In this document: in pieces, positions 21,284 through 28,857 of the stretch
Layout: each line of letters opens with the position of its first letter
Position numbering within the stretch: the stretch's first letter is position 1
Source of the DNA: Lachnospiraceae bacterium
GTDB taxonomy: Bacteria; Bacillota; Clostridia; Lachnospirales; Lachnospiraceae
Reading direction: 5' to 3'
Length of the DNA: 33,554 nt
Assembly (NCBI GenBank): GCA_024687125.1
Contig: JAILFA010000097.1
Coordinates: 1 to 33,554, forward strand
The notes under the pieces: model-generated
What the model saw: the letters and a program-made list of their open reading frames with translations, nothing else
Database searches by the model: none
What the model was told of the DNA's origin: nothing
Made by a program: the position numbers and the translations under genes

Positions 21284-21312
21284 ATTATAATCCTGCCCGC
21301 CATGCCTGTCAA
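21284..21312 (-). promoter_or_regulatory. Consensus promoter of the glt-dapL-pyrG-carAB-glnA operon
   Basis: Perfect TTGACA (21312-21307) and perfect TATAAT (21289-21284) are separated by 17 nt on the minus strand. Transcription would begin near 21277, at the first base of the first leader hairpin. A promoter this strong, held back by a terminator, is typical of attenuation control. Confidence 0.9.
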
Positions 21313-21360
21313 GAGAAAATATGGCAGGGGGACAGGCGCGGCAGGAGCCTGCGCTGGTAT

Positions 21361-21468
21361 AAAGAGTCAGCTCCGTCAAAAGCCGCCATTCTGGCTCCTT
21401 TCCCGCCGCCTCACTTGACGCAGAAAGAGCCTACTCCGTCAAAAGTGATCGTCCTGGCTCCTTTTCCT
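21361..21468. repeat. Two 44-bp direct repeats in the divergent control region
   Basis: Copies at 21361-21404 and 21424-21467, offset 63 bp. They share the blocks AAAGAG, CTCCGTCAAAAG and CTGGCTCCTTT with variable spacers. They lie upstream of the glt promoter, at about -84 to -190. On the minus strand each contains AAAGGAG followed at proper spacing by ATG (second copy read) or ACG (first copy read) and codons for Phe-Asp-Gly. They could be tandem operators or remnants of tiny coding units. Confidence 0.7.
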
Positions 21469-21550
21469 ATAATCGCGTCCGTGGGAGACGCCTCACCCGC
21501 CGCGCGGCGGCCCGCGACACATCCCCGTGTTTCCGCGAATACAAGCCGAC

Positions 21551-21587
21551 TTTTCAGGCAATACAATCGCGTATTTTCAGGCAATAC
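21551..21587. repeat. Direct repeat TTTTCAGGCAATAC upstream of asnB
   Basis: Two identical 14-bp copies at 21551-21564 and 21574-21587, 23 bp apart (about two helical turns) and ending 31 bp before the asnB -35 box. The placement suits a tandem activator or repressor site. A related TGTATTCC lies at 21601. The rest of 21469-21550 holds only a 14-bp GC palindrome (21497-21510). Confidence 0.65.
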
Positions 21588-21618
21588 CGCCCGTTTTTAC
21601 TGTATTCCGATTTTCTGC

Positions 21619-21647
21619 TTGACAAGTCGAAAATACGGGTGTAAACT
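21619..21647 (+). promoter_or_regulatory. Promoter of asnB-glnN
   Basis: TTGACA (21619-21624), 17-nt spacer, TAAACT (21642-21647). The -10 is weaker than consensus. Transcription would start near 21654, immediately before the leader hairpin. Confidence 0.7.
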
Positions 21648-21657
21648 TCACAGCCAT

Positions 21658-21700
21658 AAGACAAAGGCGTCTTGGAGAAGTTCTCCAAGGCGCCCTTTTT
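21658..21700 (+). terminator. Leader attenuator of asnB-glnN with ANTAR-type hexaloop
   Basis: The terminator pairs GGCGTCTTGGAGA (21666-21678) with TCTCCAAGGCGCC (21682-21694), followed by C and five T. Overlapping its 5' arm is a competing hairpin, AAGAC/GTCTT with loop AAAGGC (21658-21673). That hexaloop is identical to the one in the glt leader, with A at position 1 and G at position 4. A second upstream hexaloop hairpin is not obvious if the start site is near 21654. Confidence 0.75.
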
Positions 21701-21774
21701 GTTGTCCGATACGCCACGATACACCAACAACATAAACCACTGACAAAAACAGACATAACAGGAGCAGCAGCGCG

Positions 21775-23430
21775 ATGTGTTCGATCATTGGATTCTGTAA
21801 AAAGACTGACAAACAGGAAGCGATAGCAGACGCACTTTCCAAAACGCACTCGAGAGGTCCCGACCAGACGCGGATCATCGACACGGGGAACGGCCTGCTC
21901 GGCTTCAACCGCCTCTCGATCATGGGGATCAGCGAAGCGGGGATGCAGCCCTTTCTGTTCAGCGAGAAGCATACGCTCCCGGTGACGGCATGCCCGGCAG
22001 ATGAGCAGGGCCGGCTATCACGCCCTTCCCACTGCGACATCATGCTTGTCTGCAACGGAGAGATCTACGGCTTCCGCCCGATCAAAGAGGAGCTCGCCGG
22101 CAAAGGCTACCGTTTTATCAGCGGCTCGGACTGCGAGATCCTCGCGCCGCTTTACCGCGAATACGGAACTGATATGTTCCGAATGCTGGACGCCGAATTC
22201 GCGATGATCCTCTATGATGTAGAAAATGATACCTATATCGCAGCAAGAGATCCGATCGGGATCCGTCCGCTTTACTACGGTATTACGGGAGACGGCGTCT
22301 ATGTGTTCGCGTCGGAGCCCAAGAGCCTGACACCGCTCGTGGACAAAGTCTCCCCTTTCCCTCCCGGTCATTATTTCAAGGACGGAAAGTTCGTCTGCTA
22401 CCGCGATATGTCCCATGTAGAAAAGGTGAGCACCGATTCTCTGGAACAGGTCACTTCCAAGATCCACGATCTGCTGATCAAAGGTGTAGAAAAGCGTCTT
22501 GATTCCGATACACCGGTCGGCTTCCTGCTCTCCGGCGGCCTCGATTCCTCGCTTGTATGCGGGATTGCCGCAAAGCTTCTGGACAAGCCGCTGAAGACCT
22601 GGGCGATCGGCATGGACATCGACGCGATCGACCTCAAGTATGCACGCGAGGTTGCAGACTATATCCACGCCGATCACCACGAGGTGATCATCTCCGCCAG
22701 GGATGTTACAGACGCCCTGGAGACCGTCGTCAGAATTCTGGGCACCTATGACATCACCACGATCCGCGCGTCCATCGGCATGTATCTGGTCTGCAAGGCG
22801 ATCCACGAGACTTCGGATGTGCGCGTGATCCTGACAGGCGAGATCTCGGACGAGCTCTTCGGATACAAATACACGGACTTCGCCCCGAGTGCCGAGGAAT
22901 TCCAGAAGGAAGCGGAAAAGCGGATCCATGAGATTCATATGTACGACGTGCTCAGAGCCGACCGCTGCATCAGCGTCAATTCCCTTGAGGCGCGCGTCCC
23001 GTTCGGCGATCTCGATTTTGTCGAGTACTGCATGGCGATCGATCCCGCGAAGAAGATGAACACCTACGGCAAGGGCAAATACCTGCTCCGCAAGGCGTTT
23101 GAAAACGATCACCTGATCCCCGAGAGCATCCTGTGGCGTGAAAAGGCCGCGTTCTCTGACGCTGTCGGCCACTCACTCAAGGACGATCTTGCGGATCTGG
23201 CGGAAAGGACCTATTCCGACGAAGCCTTTGAAGCCGGATGTAGAAAATACACGCATGCGAGGCCTTTCACCAAGGAATCCCTGCTCTATCGCGATCTGTT
23301 CGAAAAGTATTATCCGGGACAGTCGGAGATGGTCACCGATTTCTGGATGCCCAACAAAAACTGGGAAGGCTGCAATGTTTCGGACCCTTCGGCCCGCGTT
23401 CTCTCCAATTACGGCGAGAGTGGAAAATAA
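21775..23430 (+). CDS. asnB: Asparagine synthetase, glutamine-hydrolysing
   Basis: 551 residues, close to the usual 554. It makes asparagine from aspartate with ATP and glutamine nitrogen. Cys2, freed by Met removal, is the class II glutaminase nucleophile (Met-Cys-Ser-Ile-Ile-Gly). The glutaminase domain extends to about 200. The synthetase domain has the ATP-pyrophosphatase loop Leu-Ser-Gly-Gly-Leu-Asp-Ser-Ser and [10 protein letters not shown]. The GGAG ribosome site is about 10 nt upstream, slightly far. glnN begins 19 nt downstream. Leader attenuation suggests shared control with the divergent operon. Confidence 0.97.
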   Translation: MCSIIGFCKKTDKQEAIADALSKTHSRGPDQTRIIDTGNGLLGFNRLSIMGISEAGMQPFLFSEKHTLPVTACPADEQGRLSRPSHCDIMLVCNGEIYGFRPIKEELAGKGYRFISGSDCEILAPLYREYGTDMFRMLDAEFAMILYDVENDTYIAARDPIGIRPLYYGITGDGVYVFASEPKSLTPLVDKVSPFPPGHYFKDGKFVCYRDMSHVEKVSTDSLEQVTSKIHDLLIKGVEKRLDSDTPVGFLLSGGLDSSLVCGIAAKLLDKPLKTWAIGMDIDAIDLKYAREVADYIHADHHEVIISARDVTDALETVVRILGTYDITTIRASIGMYLVCKAIHETSDVRVILTGEISDELFGYKYTDFAPSAEEFQKEAEKRIHEIHMYDVLRADRCISVNSLEARVPFGDLDFVEYCMAIDPAKKMNTYGKGKYLLRKAFENDHLIPESILWREKAAFSDAVGHSLKDDLADLAERTYSDEAFEAGCRKYTHARPFTKESLLYRDLFEKYYPGQSEMVTDFWMPNKNWEGCNVSDPSARVLSNYGESGK

Positions 23431-23449
23431 AGTAAAAAAGGAGGCTGTT

Positions 23450-25549
23450 ATGAAAAAACAAAACGTACCTGAACTGTTCGGATCGATGGTTTTTGATGAC
23501 AGGGTGATGCGTTCCCGTCTGCCTGAAGATGTGTACCACTCCCTTCGTAAGACGATCGACGAAAATGCAAAGCTGGATGAGAGCGTCGCGGAAGCGGTCG
23601 CTTCGGAGATGCGCGACTGGGCTGTCGAGCGCGGCGCCACTCATTTTACCCACTGGTTCCAGCCCCTCACCGGCGTGACGGCGGAAAAGCATGACAGCTT
23701 TATATCACCCTCCCCGGACGGCGGTGTGATCATGGAATTTTCCGGAAAAGAGCTGATCAAAGGTGAGCCGGATGCTTCGTCCTTCCCCTCCGGCGGACTC
23801 CGCGCCACCTTTGAGGCCAGGGGATACACCGCCTGGGATCCGACCTCTTACGCGTTCATCAAGGATCACACCCTGTGCATCCCGACTGCTTTCTGCTCCT
23901 ATTCCGGGGACGCTCTCGACAAAAAGACGCCCCTGCTGCGTTCCATGCAGGCTCTTGACCGTCAGGCCCGCAGGATCCTGAAGCTCTTCGGCAAGGAAGT
24001 CAAGTATGTCCGCACAAGCGTCGGTCCCGAGCAGGAATACTTCCTGATTGACAAGGAGATGTTTGAGGCCCGCCCGGATCTGGTCTATACCGGCAGAACC
24101 CTGTTCGGCGCGATGCCGCCCAAGGGCCAGGAACTCGATGACCACTATTTCGGCGTCATCAAGCCGCGCGTGACAGAGTTCATGGAAGATCTCAACGAAG
24201 AGCTCTGGAAGCTCGGGATCCTTGCAAAAACGGAGCACAACGAGGTGGCACCGGCACAGCACGAGCTTGCCCCCATCTTTTCAACCACCAACGTCGCGAC
24301 CGACAACAACCAGCTCACCATGGAGATCATGCAGAAGGTCGCCAGAAAGCACAATCTGGTCTGTCTGCTCCATGAAAAGCCCTTTGCCGGTGTAAACGGA
24401 TCCGGCAAGCACAATAACTGGTCCATGGCGACGGATACCGGAATGAACCTGCTCTCGCCCGGCGAGACGCCCTATGAAAACGCACAGTTCCTGCTTTTCC
24501 TGTGCGCCGTGATCCAAGCTGTCGACGATTACCAGGATCTGCTCAGACTTTCTGTCGCGACAGCCGGCAACGATCACAGACTCGGCGCCAACGAAGCGCC
24601 GCCCGCCATCATCTCCGTGTTCCTGGGCGATGAGCTCACCGGCATCCTGGACGCGATCCGGAATGACACACCGTATCAGGGTTCGGAAAAAGTGATCATG
24701 AAGCTGGGCGTGCATTCGCTTCCGCGTTTTTCGAGAGACACAACGGACCGCAACCGCACTTCGCCGTTTGCGTTCACCGGCAACAAATTTGAGTTCCGTT
24801 CCCTCGGTTCATCGAACAGCATCGCCTGCTGCAACATCATGCTCAACGCCGCGGTGGCGGAAAGCCTGAAGCAGTATGCTGACAGACTGGAGGGTGCGGA
24901 GAATTTCGAGGACGCGCTTCACAATCTCATCAAGGAAGTGATCACGTCACATGAACGGATCCTCTTCAACGGCAACGGCTACAGTGAGGACTGGGTCAAA
25001 GAGGCAACCGAAAAGCGCGGTCTTTCCAATCTGAAGACAACGGCGGACGCCATGCCGCACCTGCTCGACAAAAAGAACATGGATATGCTCATGTCACACA
25101 AGGTGTTCACCGAAACCGAACTGCACTCCCGCTGTGAGATCATGCTGGAGAACTACTGCAAGACGGTCAACATCGAAGGACACACCATGGTGGATATGGT
25201 CCGCAAGAACTACCTGCCTTCCATCGAACAGTATCTGTACAGCCTGGCGCAGACGACCTCCATCATGAAATCCGTCAGCAGCAGCGTGAAATGCAATTAT
25301 GAGATCTCCACGATGGAACGGCTCTCCGAACTTACGGATTATATCCTCGAGAGAGTCAAGGATCTCGAGAAAGCGCTGGAGGACCTGAAGGGATATGACG
25401 ATATCGTGAAGACCTCCGAGGCGATCCGGGATGATGTGATCCCGAAGATGGAGCATCTGCGCAAGCATGTCGACGAAGCGGAGATGCTGACCAGCGAAGC
25501 GTGCTGGCCGTTCCCGAGCTACGGAAAGATGCTCTTCTCCGTCTGCTGA
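23450..25549 (+). CDS. glnN: Glutamine synthetase type III
   Basis: 699 residues, typical of GSIII (about 700-730) and much larger than the GlnA in this window. Start ATG 23450 has AAGGAGG 5 nt upstream; a longer frame overlapping asnB is a shadow. The N-terminal region contains Phe-Thr-His-Trp-Phe-Gln-Pro-Leu-Thr. The catalytic core has Gly-Pro-Glu-Gln-Glu-Tyr-Phe, Asn-Glu-Val-Ala-Pro-Ala-Gln-His-Glu, [11 protein letters not shown] and Asn-Arg-Thr-Ser-Pro-Phe-Ala-Phe. A long helical C-terminal domain follows. It makes glutamine from ammonia. Having it beside asnB, with GSI across the divergent region, gives the cell two independent glutamine routes. Confidence 0.97.
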   Translation: MKKQNVPELFGSMVFDDRVMRSRLPEDVYHSLRKTIDENAKLDESVAEAVASEMRDWAVERGATHFTHWFQPLTGVTAEKHDSFISPSPDGGVIMEFSGKELIKGEPDASSFPSGGLRATFEARGYTAWDPTSYAFIKDHTLCIPTAFCSYSGDALDKKTPLLRSMQALDRQARRILKLFGKEVKYVRTSVGPEQEYFLIDKEMFEARPDLVYTGRTLFGAMPPKGQELDDHYFGVIKPRVTEFMEDLNEELWKLGILAKTEHNEVAPAQHELAPIFSTTNVATDNNQLTMEIMQKVARKHNLVCLLHEKPFAGVNGSGKHNNWSMATDTGMNLLSPGETPYENAQFLLFLCAVIQAVDDYQDLLRLSVATAGNDHRLGANEAPPAIISVFLGDELTGILDAIRNDTPYQGSEKVIMKLGVHSLPRFSRDTTDRNRTSPFAFTGNKFEFRSLGSSNSIACCNIMLNAAVAESLKQYADRLEGAENFEDALHNLIKEVITSHERILFNGNGYSEDWVKEATEKRGLSNLKTTADAMPHLLDKKNMDMLMSHKVFTETELHSRCEIMLENYCKTVNIEGHTMVDMVRKNYLPSIEQYLYSLAQTTSIMKSVSSSVKCNYEISTMERLSELTDYILERVKDLEKALEDLKGYDDIVKTSEAIRDDVIPKMEHLRKHVDEAEMLTSEACWPFPSYGKMLFSVC

Positions 25550-25565
25550 TCCCATCCGGCTTAAG

Positions 25566-25594
25566 AAAACGGGCGTCCCAGGACGCCCGTTTTT
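25566..25594 (+). terminator. Intrinsic terminator after glnN
   Basis: Stem AAAACGGGCGTC / GACGCCCGTTTT with loop CCAG, 12 bp and running into a T-rich tail. It lies 16 nt beyond the glnN stop and closes the asnB-glnN unit. Confidence 0.92.
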
Positions 25595-25670
25595 CATTTT
25601 TTCGGATCTTTTTTTCTGATCGTTTTTTGCCCCGCGCCACCCGGCGGATCGCAGGCAGGACGAACGGTTG

Positions 25671-25699
25671 TTGACATTCGGAGGCATAAACTATATAAA
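25671..25699 (+). promoter_or_regulatory. Promoter of the EAL-DUF3798-kinase unit
   Basis: TTGACA (25671-25676), 17-nt spacer, TATAAA (25694-25699). The predicted start near 25706 leaves a short leader with a small hairpin at 25724-25737 (CGGAA/TTCCG) before the GTG at 25753. Confidence 0.82.
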
Positions 25700-25752
25700 T
25701 ATATGTATACATGGATGTAAACCCGGAATGGATTCCGACAGGGAGGAACGCA

Positions 25753-27495
25753 GTGGAAAAAAACAACGCAGCGGAGGCAAAAAGCACAAAAACCGTTGAC
25801 AGTACGCTGAAAGAACTCACGCACAGCAAGACTTCGACAAAGATCACCTTTGGAGCGATCGTCCTTCTCTACTTCATCGTCACCTTTATCACAACAGCCA
25901 CAGCACGTTCGCAGGGTACGGTCATGTTTTTCGGCCTGCCGACGCCGGTTTCTTCCTTTACCGGCATTTTTTCTTCCCTTGCCAACATCTGCATCATCCT
26001 GCTGGTCGTTTTTTTCGGAAAATTCGGCTATATCGTCTCTCTGACGCTGCTGATCGTACAGTTCCCCCTTCAGGTCTATAATATGCTCGAGCGCCACAGT
26101 CTGGCTGCCGTTCCCGGGATCTTCACCAGCATCCTGACGATCGTCGCGATCACAATCATCTATCTGAATAACCGCAAGATCGCCAGATATCAGCAGAGGA
26201 TGCGCGACCAGGCGGTAACGGATTCCCTGACGGGTCTGCCGAACCACTTCGCTTGCACCGAGCTTTGCGAGGACCTCGCAAAGCACAATGTGAAATTCGC
26301 GGTCGTATCGATCGATCTGAATAATTTCAAGAGCATCAACGACACTATGGGTCACGAGATGGGCAATCAGGTCCTGATCGAGGTTGCCCACCGCTGGAAG
26401 GAACTCGCGGAATCCTGGCGGACCGGAACCCGTGATTTCATCTCCCGCCTCGGGGCGGATGACTTCTCTCTGGTCATTCAGGGATGCGGTAGTGACGCCG
26501 ATATCCGGCGTACGATCAACACCTATGAAAAAGAGCTCGAAAAAAAGATCACGATCGACGACTGCGACTATTACCTCACCGCGAGCTACGGCTACTGCGT
26601 ATTTCCGACGGATACAGACAACATCAGCACCGTCTTTTCCGGCGCCGATGCCGCTCTTCACGAGGTCAAGCGCCTGCGCAGCAGCAACCACATCTGTCAC
26701 TTTTCACCCGGTCTTCTGAAAACGGAGCGGATGCTCGAGATCGAAAGAAAGATCCGCGCCGCACTGGACAGTGATGAGATCCTCTACCATCTGCAGCCGC
26801 AGTACAACATCAACCACCAGCTGCGCGGCTTCGAGGCGCTGGCTCGGCTTCAGGATACGGATGAATCCTTTATCGCACCCTCCGAATTCATACCCATCGC
26901 TGAAAAGACCGGTCTGATCGACCGCGTCGACATGGCGGTATTCCGGCAGGCGGCGACATTCCTTGGCAAGCGGCTCACGAACCAGAATATGGATATCACG
27001 CTGAGCGTCAACATCTCCGTGCGGCACCTGATGCGCAACAACTTCATCGAGGAGCTGCGGGAGATCCTGCGCACCTGCGGCCTGCGCTCCGACCATCTGG
27101 AGATCGAGATCACCGAGTCCATCATGATCGACTCCGCGGAGAAAGCACTGCGCCGCATCGATGAGGTCAAACGGCTCGGCATCAAGATCGCCATCGATGA
27201 TTTCGGAACGGGCTATTCCTCCCTGAGTTATCTCAGCAATCTCCCGGCAGACCTGCTTAAGATCGACAAATCGTTCATCGACCAGATGAATACGAGCGAT
27301 TCCTATAAGCAGTATGTCGCCACGATCATATCCATCGGACATATCCTGGGCTTCAAGGTCATCTCCGAAGGTGTGGAGACCGAGGAACAGCTGGAGACGC
27401 TCCGTCAGATCGGCTGTGATCTGATCCAGGGGTTCGTCTGGGGACGTCCCGTAGCACCTGAAGTCGCCGCCAAACTGATTCCCAATGAAGAATAG
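25753..27495 (+). CDS. Membrane GGDEF-EAL protein, likely c-di-GMP phosphodiesterase
   Basis: 580 residues from GTG 25753, which has GGGAGGA at 6 nt; an ATG at 25711 lies at the predicted transcript start and has no ribosome site. Three or four N-terminal membrane helices (about 35-150) precede a GGDEF domain whose signature is Gly-Ala-Asp-Asp-Phe (234-238), so cyclase activity is unlikely. The EAL domain is complete: E361-A-L, Ile-Thr-Glu-Ser, Ile-Asp-Asp-Phe-Gly-Thr-Gly-Tyr-Ser-Ser, Leu-Lys-Ile-Asp and Ser-Glu-Gly-Val-Glu. It should hydrolyse c-di-GMP, with the degenerate GGDEF as a possible GTP-sensing regulatory domain. It is followed after 10 nt by the DUF3798 lipoprotein gene. Confidence 0.92.
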   Translation: MEKNNAAEAKSTKTVDSTLKELTHSKTSTKITFGAIVLLYFIVTFITTATARSQGTVMFFGLPTPVSSFTGIFSSLANICIILLVVFFGKFGYIVSLTLLIVQFPLQVYNMLERHSLAAVPGIFTSILTIVAITIIYLNNRKIARYQQRMRDQAVTDSLTGLPNHFACTELCEDLAKHNVKFAVVSIDLNNFKSINDTMGHEMGNQVLIEVAHRWKELAESWRTGTRDFISRLGADDFSLVIQGCGSDADIRRTINTYEKELEKKITIDDCDYYLTASYGYCVFPTDTDNISTVFSGADAALHEVKRLRSSNHICHFSPGLLKTERMLEIERKIRAALDSDEILYHLQPQYNINHQLRGFEALARLQDTDESFIAPSEFIPIAEKTGLIDRVDMAVFRQAATFLGKRLTNQNMDITLSVNISVRHLMRNNFIEELREILRTCGLRSDHLEIEITESIMIDSAEKALRRIDEVKRLGIKIAIDDFGTGYSSLSYLSNLPADLLKIDKSFIDQMNTSDSYKQYVATIISIGHILGFKVISEGVETEEQLETLRQIGCDLIQGFVWGRPVAPEVAAKLIPNEE

Positions 27496-27505
27496 GAGAG
27501 TTCGG

Positions 27506-28828
27506 ATGATCAGAAAGCTCGGAAGCCTTCTTCTTGCATCTGTTCTTGCCGTCACACTGACGGCCTGCGGCACGCCGGCACAGGAGACAGTGCCTGCTGT
27601 ATCGGGCACGGAAACACCGGCCGCCTCCGCAGAGGAAACCGCGGCTGCAGAGGAATCCTCCCCGGCCGCTGCAGAATCCGAAGCTCCCGCGGACACAAAA
27701 GAAGCGGATTCCGGGAACCCCTTCCATATCGGCATCGTCACCGGCTCCTTTTCCCAGTCCGAGGATGACCGGCGGGGCGCCGAAGCGTTTCAGGAAAAAT
27801 ACGGCACGGACAATGTCACGCTCGCCATCTATCCCGACAATTTCACCGAGGAGCTCGAGACCACGATCCAGATCATCGTCAATCTCGCCGATGATCCCGA
27901 CATGAAGGCCATCATCGTCAACCAGGCGGTGGACGGGACAACCGAGGCCTTCCGCCGGATCAAGGAAAAGCGCCCCGACATCCTCTGTATCGCCGGGGAA
28001 GCCTACGAGGACTTTTCCGAGATCAGTGCCGCAGCGGATCTCGTCATCTGCAGCGATTTCGTCGCCCGCGGCTACCTGATGATCCGCTCCGCGCACGAAC
28101 TCGGCTGCGACACCTTCGTGCACATCTCCTTTCCCAGACATCTTTCCTATGAGACCGTCTCCCGACAGGTCTCCATCATGAAAGCTGCCTGTGAGGAGTT
28201 CGGCATGACCTTTGCCATGGAGACAGCGCCGGATCCCACCACAGACGTGGGGGTCCCCGGTGCACAGGCCTATATCCTCGAGCATGTTCCCGCGTGGGTC
28301 GAGAAATACGGCCGGAACTCCGCCTATTTCTGCACCAACGACGCGCACACGGAGCCGCTCATCAAAAAACTCCTCGAGTGCGGCGGTTACTTTATCGAAG
28401 CGGATCTTCCCTCCCCGCTCATGGGCTACCCGGGTGCGCTGGATCTGGATCTTACCGCGGAGGCGGGTGACTTTGAAAAGATCCTTGACAAGGTGGAAGC
28501 TGCCGTCGTCGACAAAGGCGGTGCGGGGCGGTTCGGTACCTGGGTCTACTCATACGGCTACACCAGTTCCGCGGGCCTTGCGGAGCACGCAAGAAATGTG
28601 CTCCTGGGGCAGAGCACGCTGACAAGCATCGATGATCTGGCAAAAGCCTACCGTGCATTCTCTCCCAACGCGGAATGGAACGGTTCTCTCTACACCGATG
28701 CCGCTACGGGAGAAAAGATGGATAATACCTTCCTCATCTATCAGGACACCTATATCCTGGGGAATCCCGGTCACTACATGGGTACCACGCAGGTGGAGGT
28801 TCCCGAACAGTACTTCACGATCCAGTGA
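27506..28828 (+). CDS. DUF3798 lipoprotein, periplasmic-binding-protein-like
   Basis: 440 residues from ATG 27506, with AGGAGAG (overlapping the previous stop) 5 nt upstream. The lipoprotein signal ends Leu-Thr-Ala-Cys (Cys21). A low-complexity Ala/Glu/Ser/Pro linker runs to about residue 70, and then a two-lobed sugar-binding-like fold starts at His-Ile-Gly-Ile-Val-Thr-Gly. Motifs such as Phe-Pro-Arg-His-Leu-Ser-Tyr-Glu and Thr-Ala-Pro-Asp-Pro-Thr-Thr-Asp match what I know of DUF3798 proteins. The ligand is unknown. No ABC permease or ATPase genes are nearby; instead it is sandwiched between an EAL protein and a dCache kinase. I infer a sensing rather than a transport role. Confidence 0.82.
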   Translation: MIRKLGSLLLASVLAVTLTACGTPAQETVPAVSGTETPAASAEETAAAEESSPAAAESEAPADTKEADSGNPFHIGIVTGSFSQSEDDRRGAEAFQEKYGTDNVTLAIYPDNFTEELETTIQIIVNLADDPDMKAIIVNQAVDGTTEAFRRIKEKRPDILCIAGEAYEDFSEISAAADLVICSDFVARGYLMIRSAHELGCDTFVHISFPRHLSYETVSRQVSIMKAACEEFGMTFAMETAPDPTTDVGVPGAQAYILEHVPAWVEKYGRNSAYFCTNDAHTEPLIKKLLECGGYFIEADLPSPLMGYPGALDLDLTAEAGDFEKILDKVEAAVVDKGGAGRFGTWVYSYGYTSSAGLAEHARNVLLGQSTLTSIDDLAKAYRAFSPNAEWNGSLYTDAATGEKMDNTFLIYQDTYILGNPGHYMGTTQVEVPEQYFTIQ

Positions 28829-28857
28829 TCCCGCAGACCACGGGCGCAGAGGCAGCA

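Noticed and set aside
25711-25752. ATG start of the EAL protein at 25711
   Set aside because: It lies at the predicted transcription start and lacks a ribosome site; GTG 25753 has a strong one.
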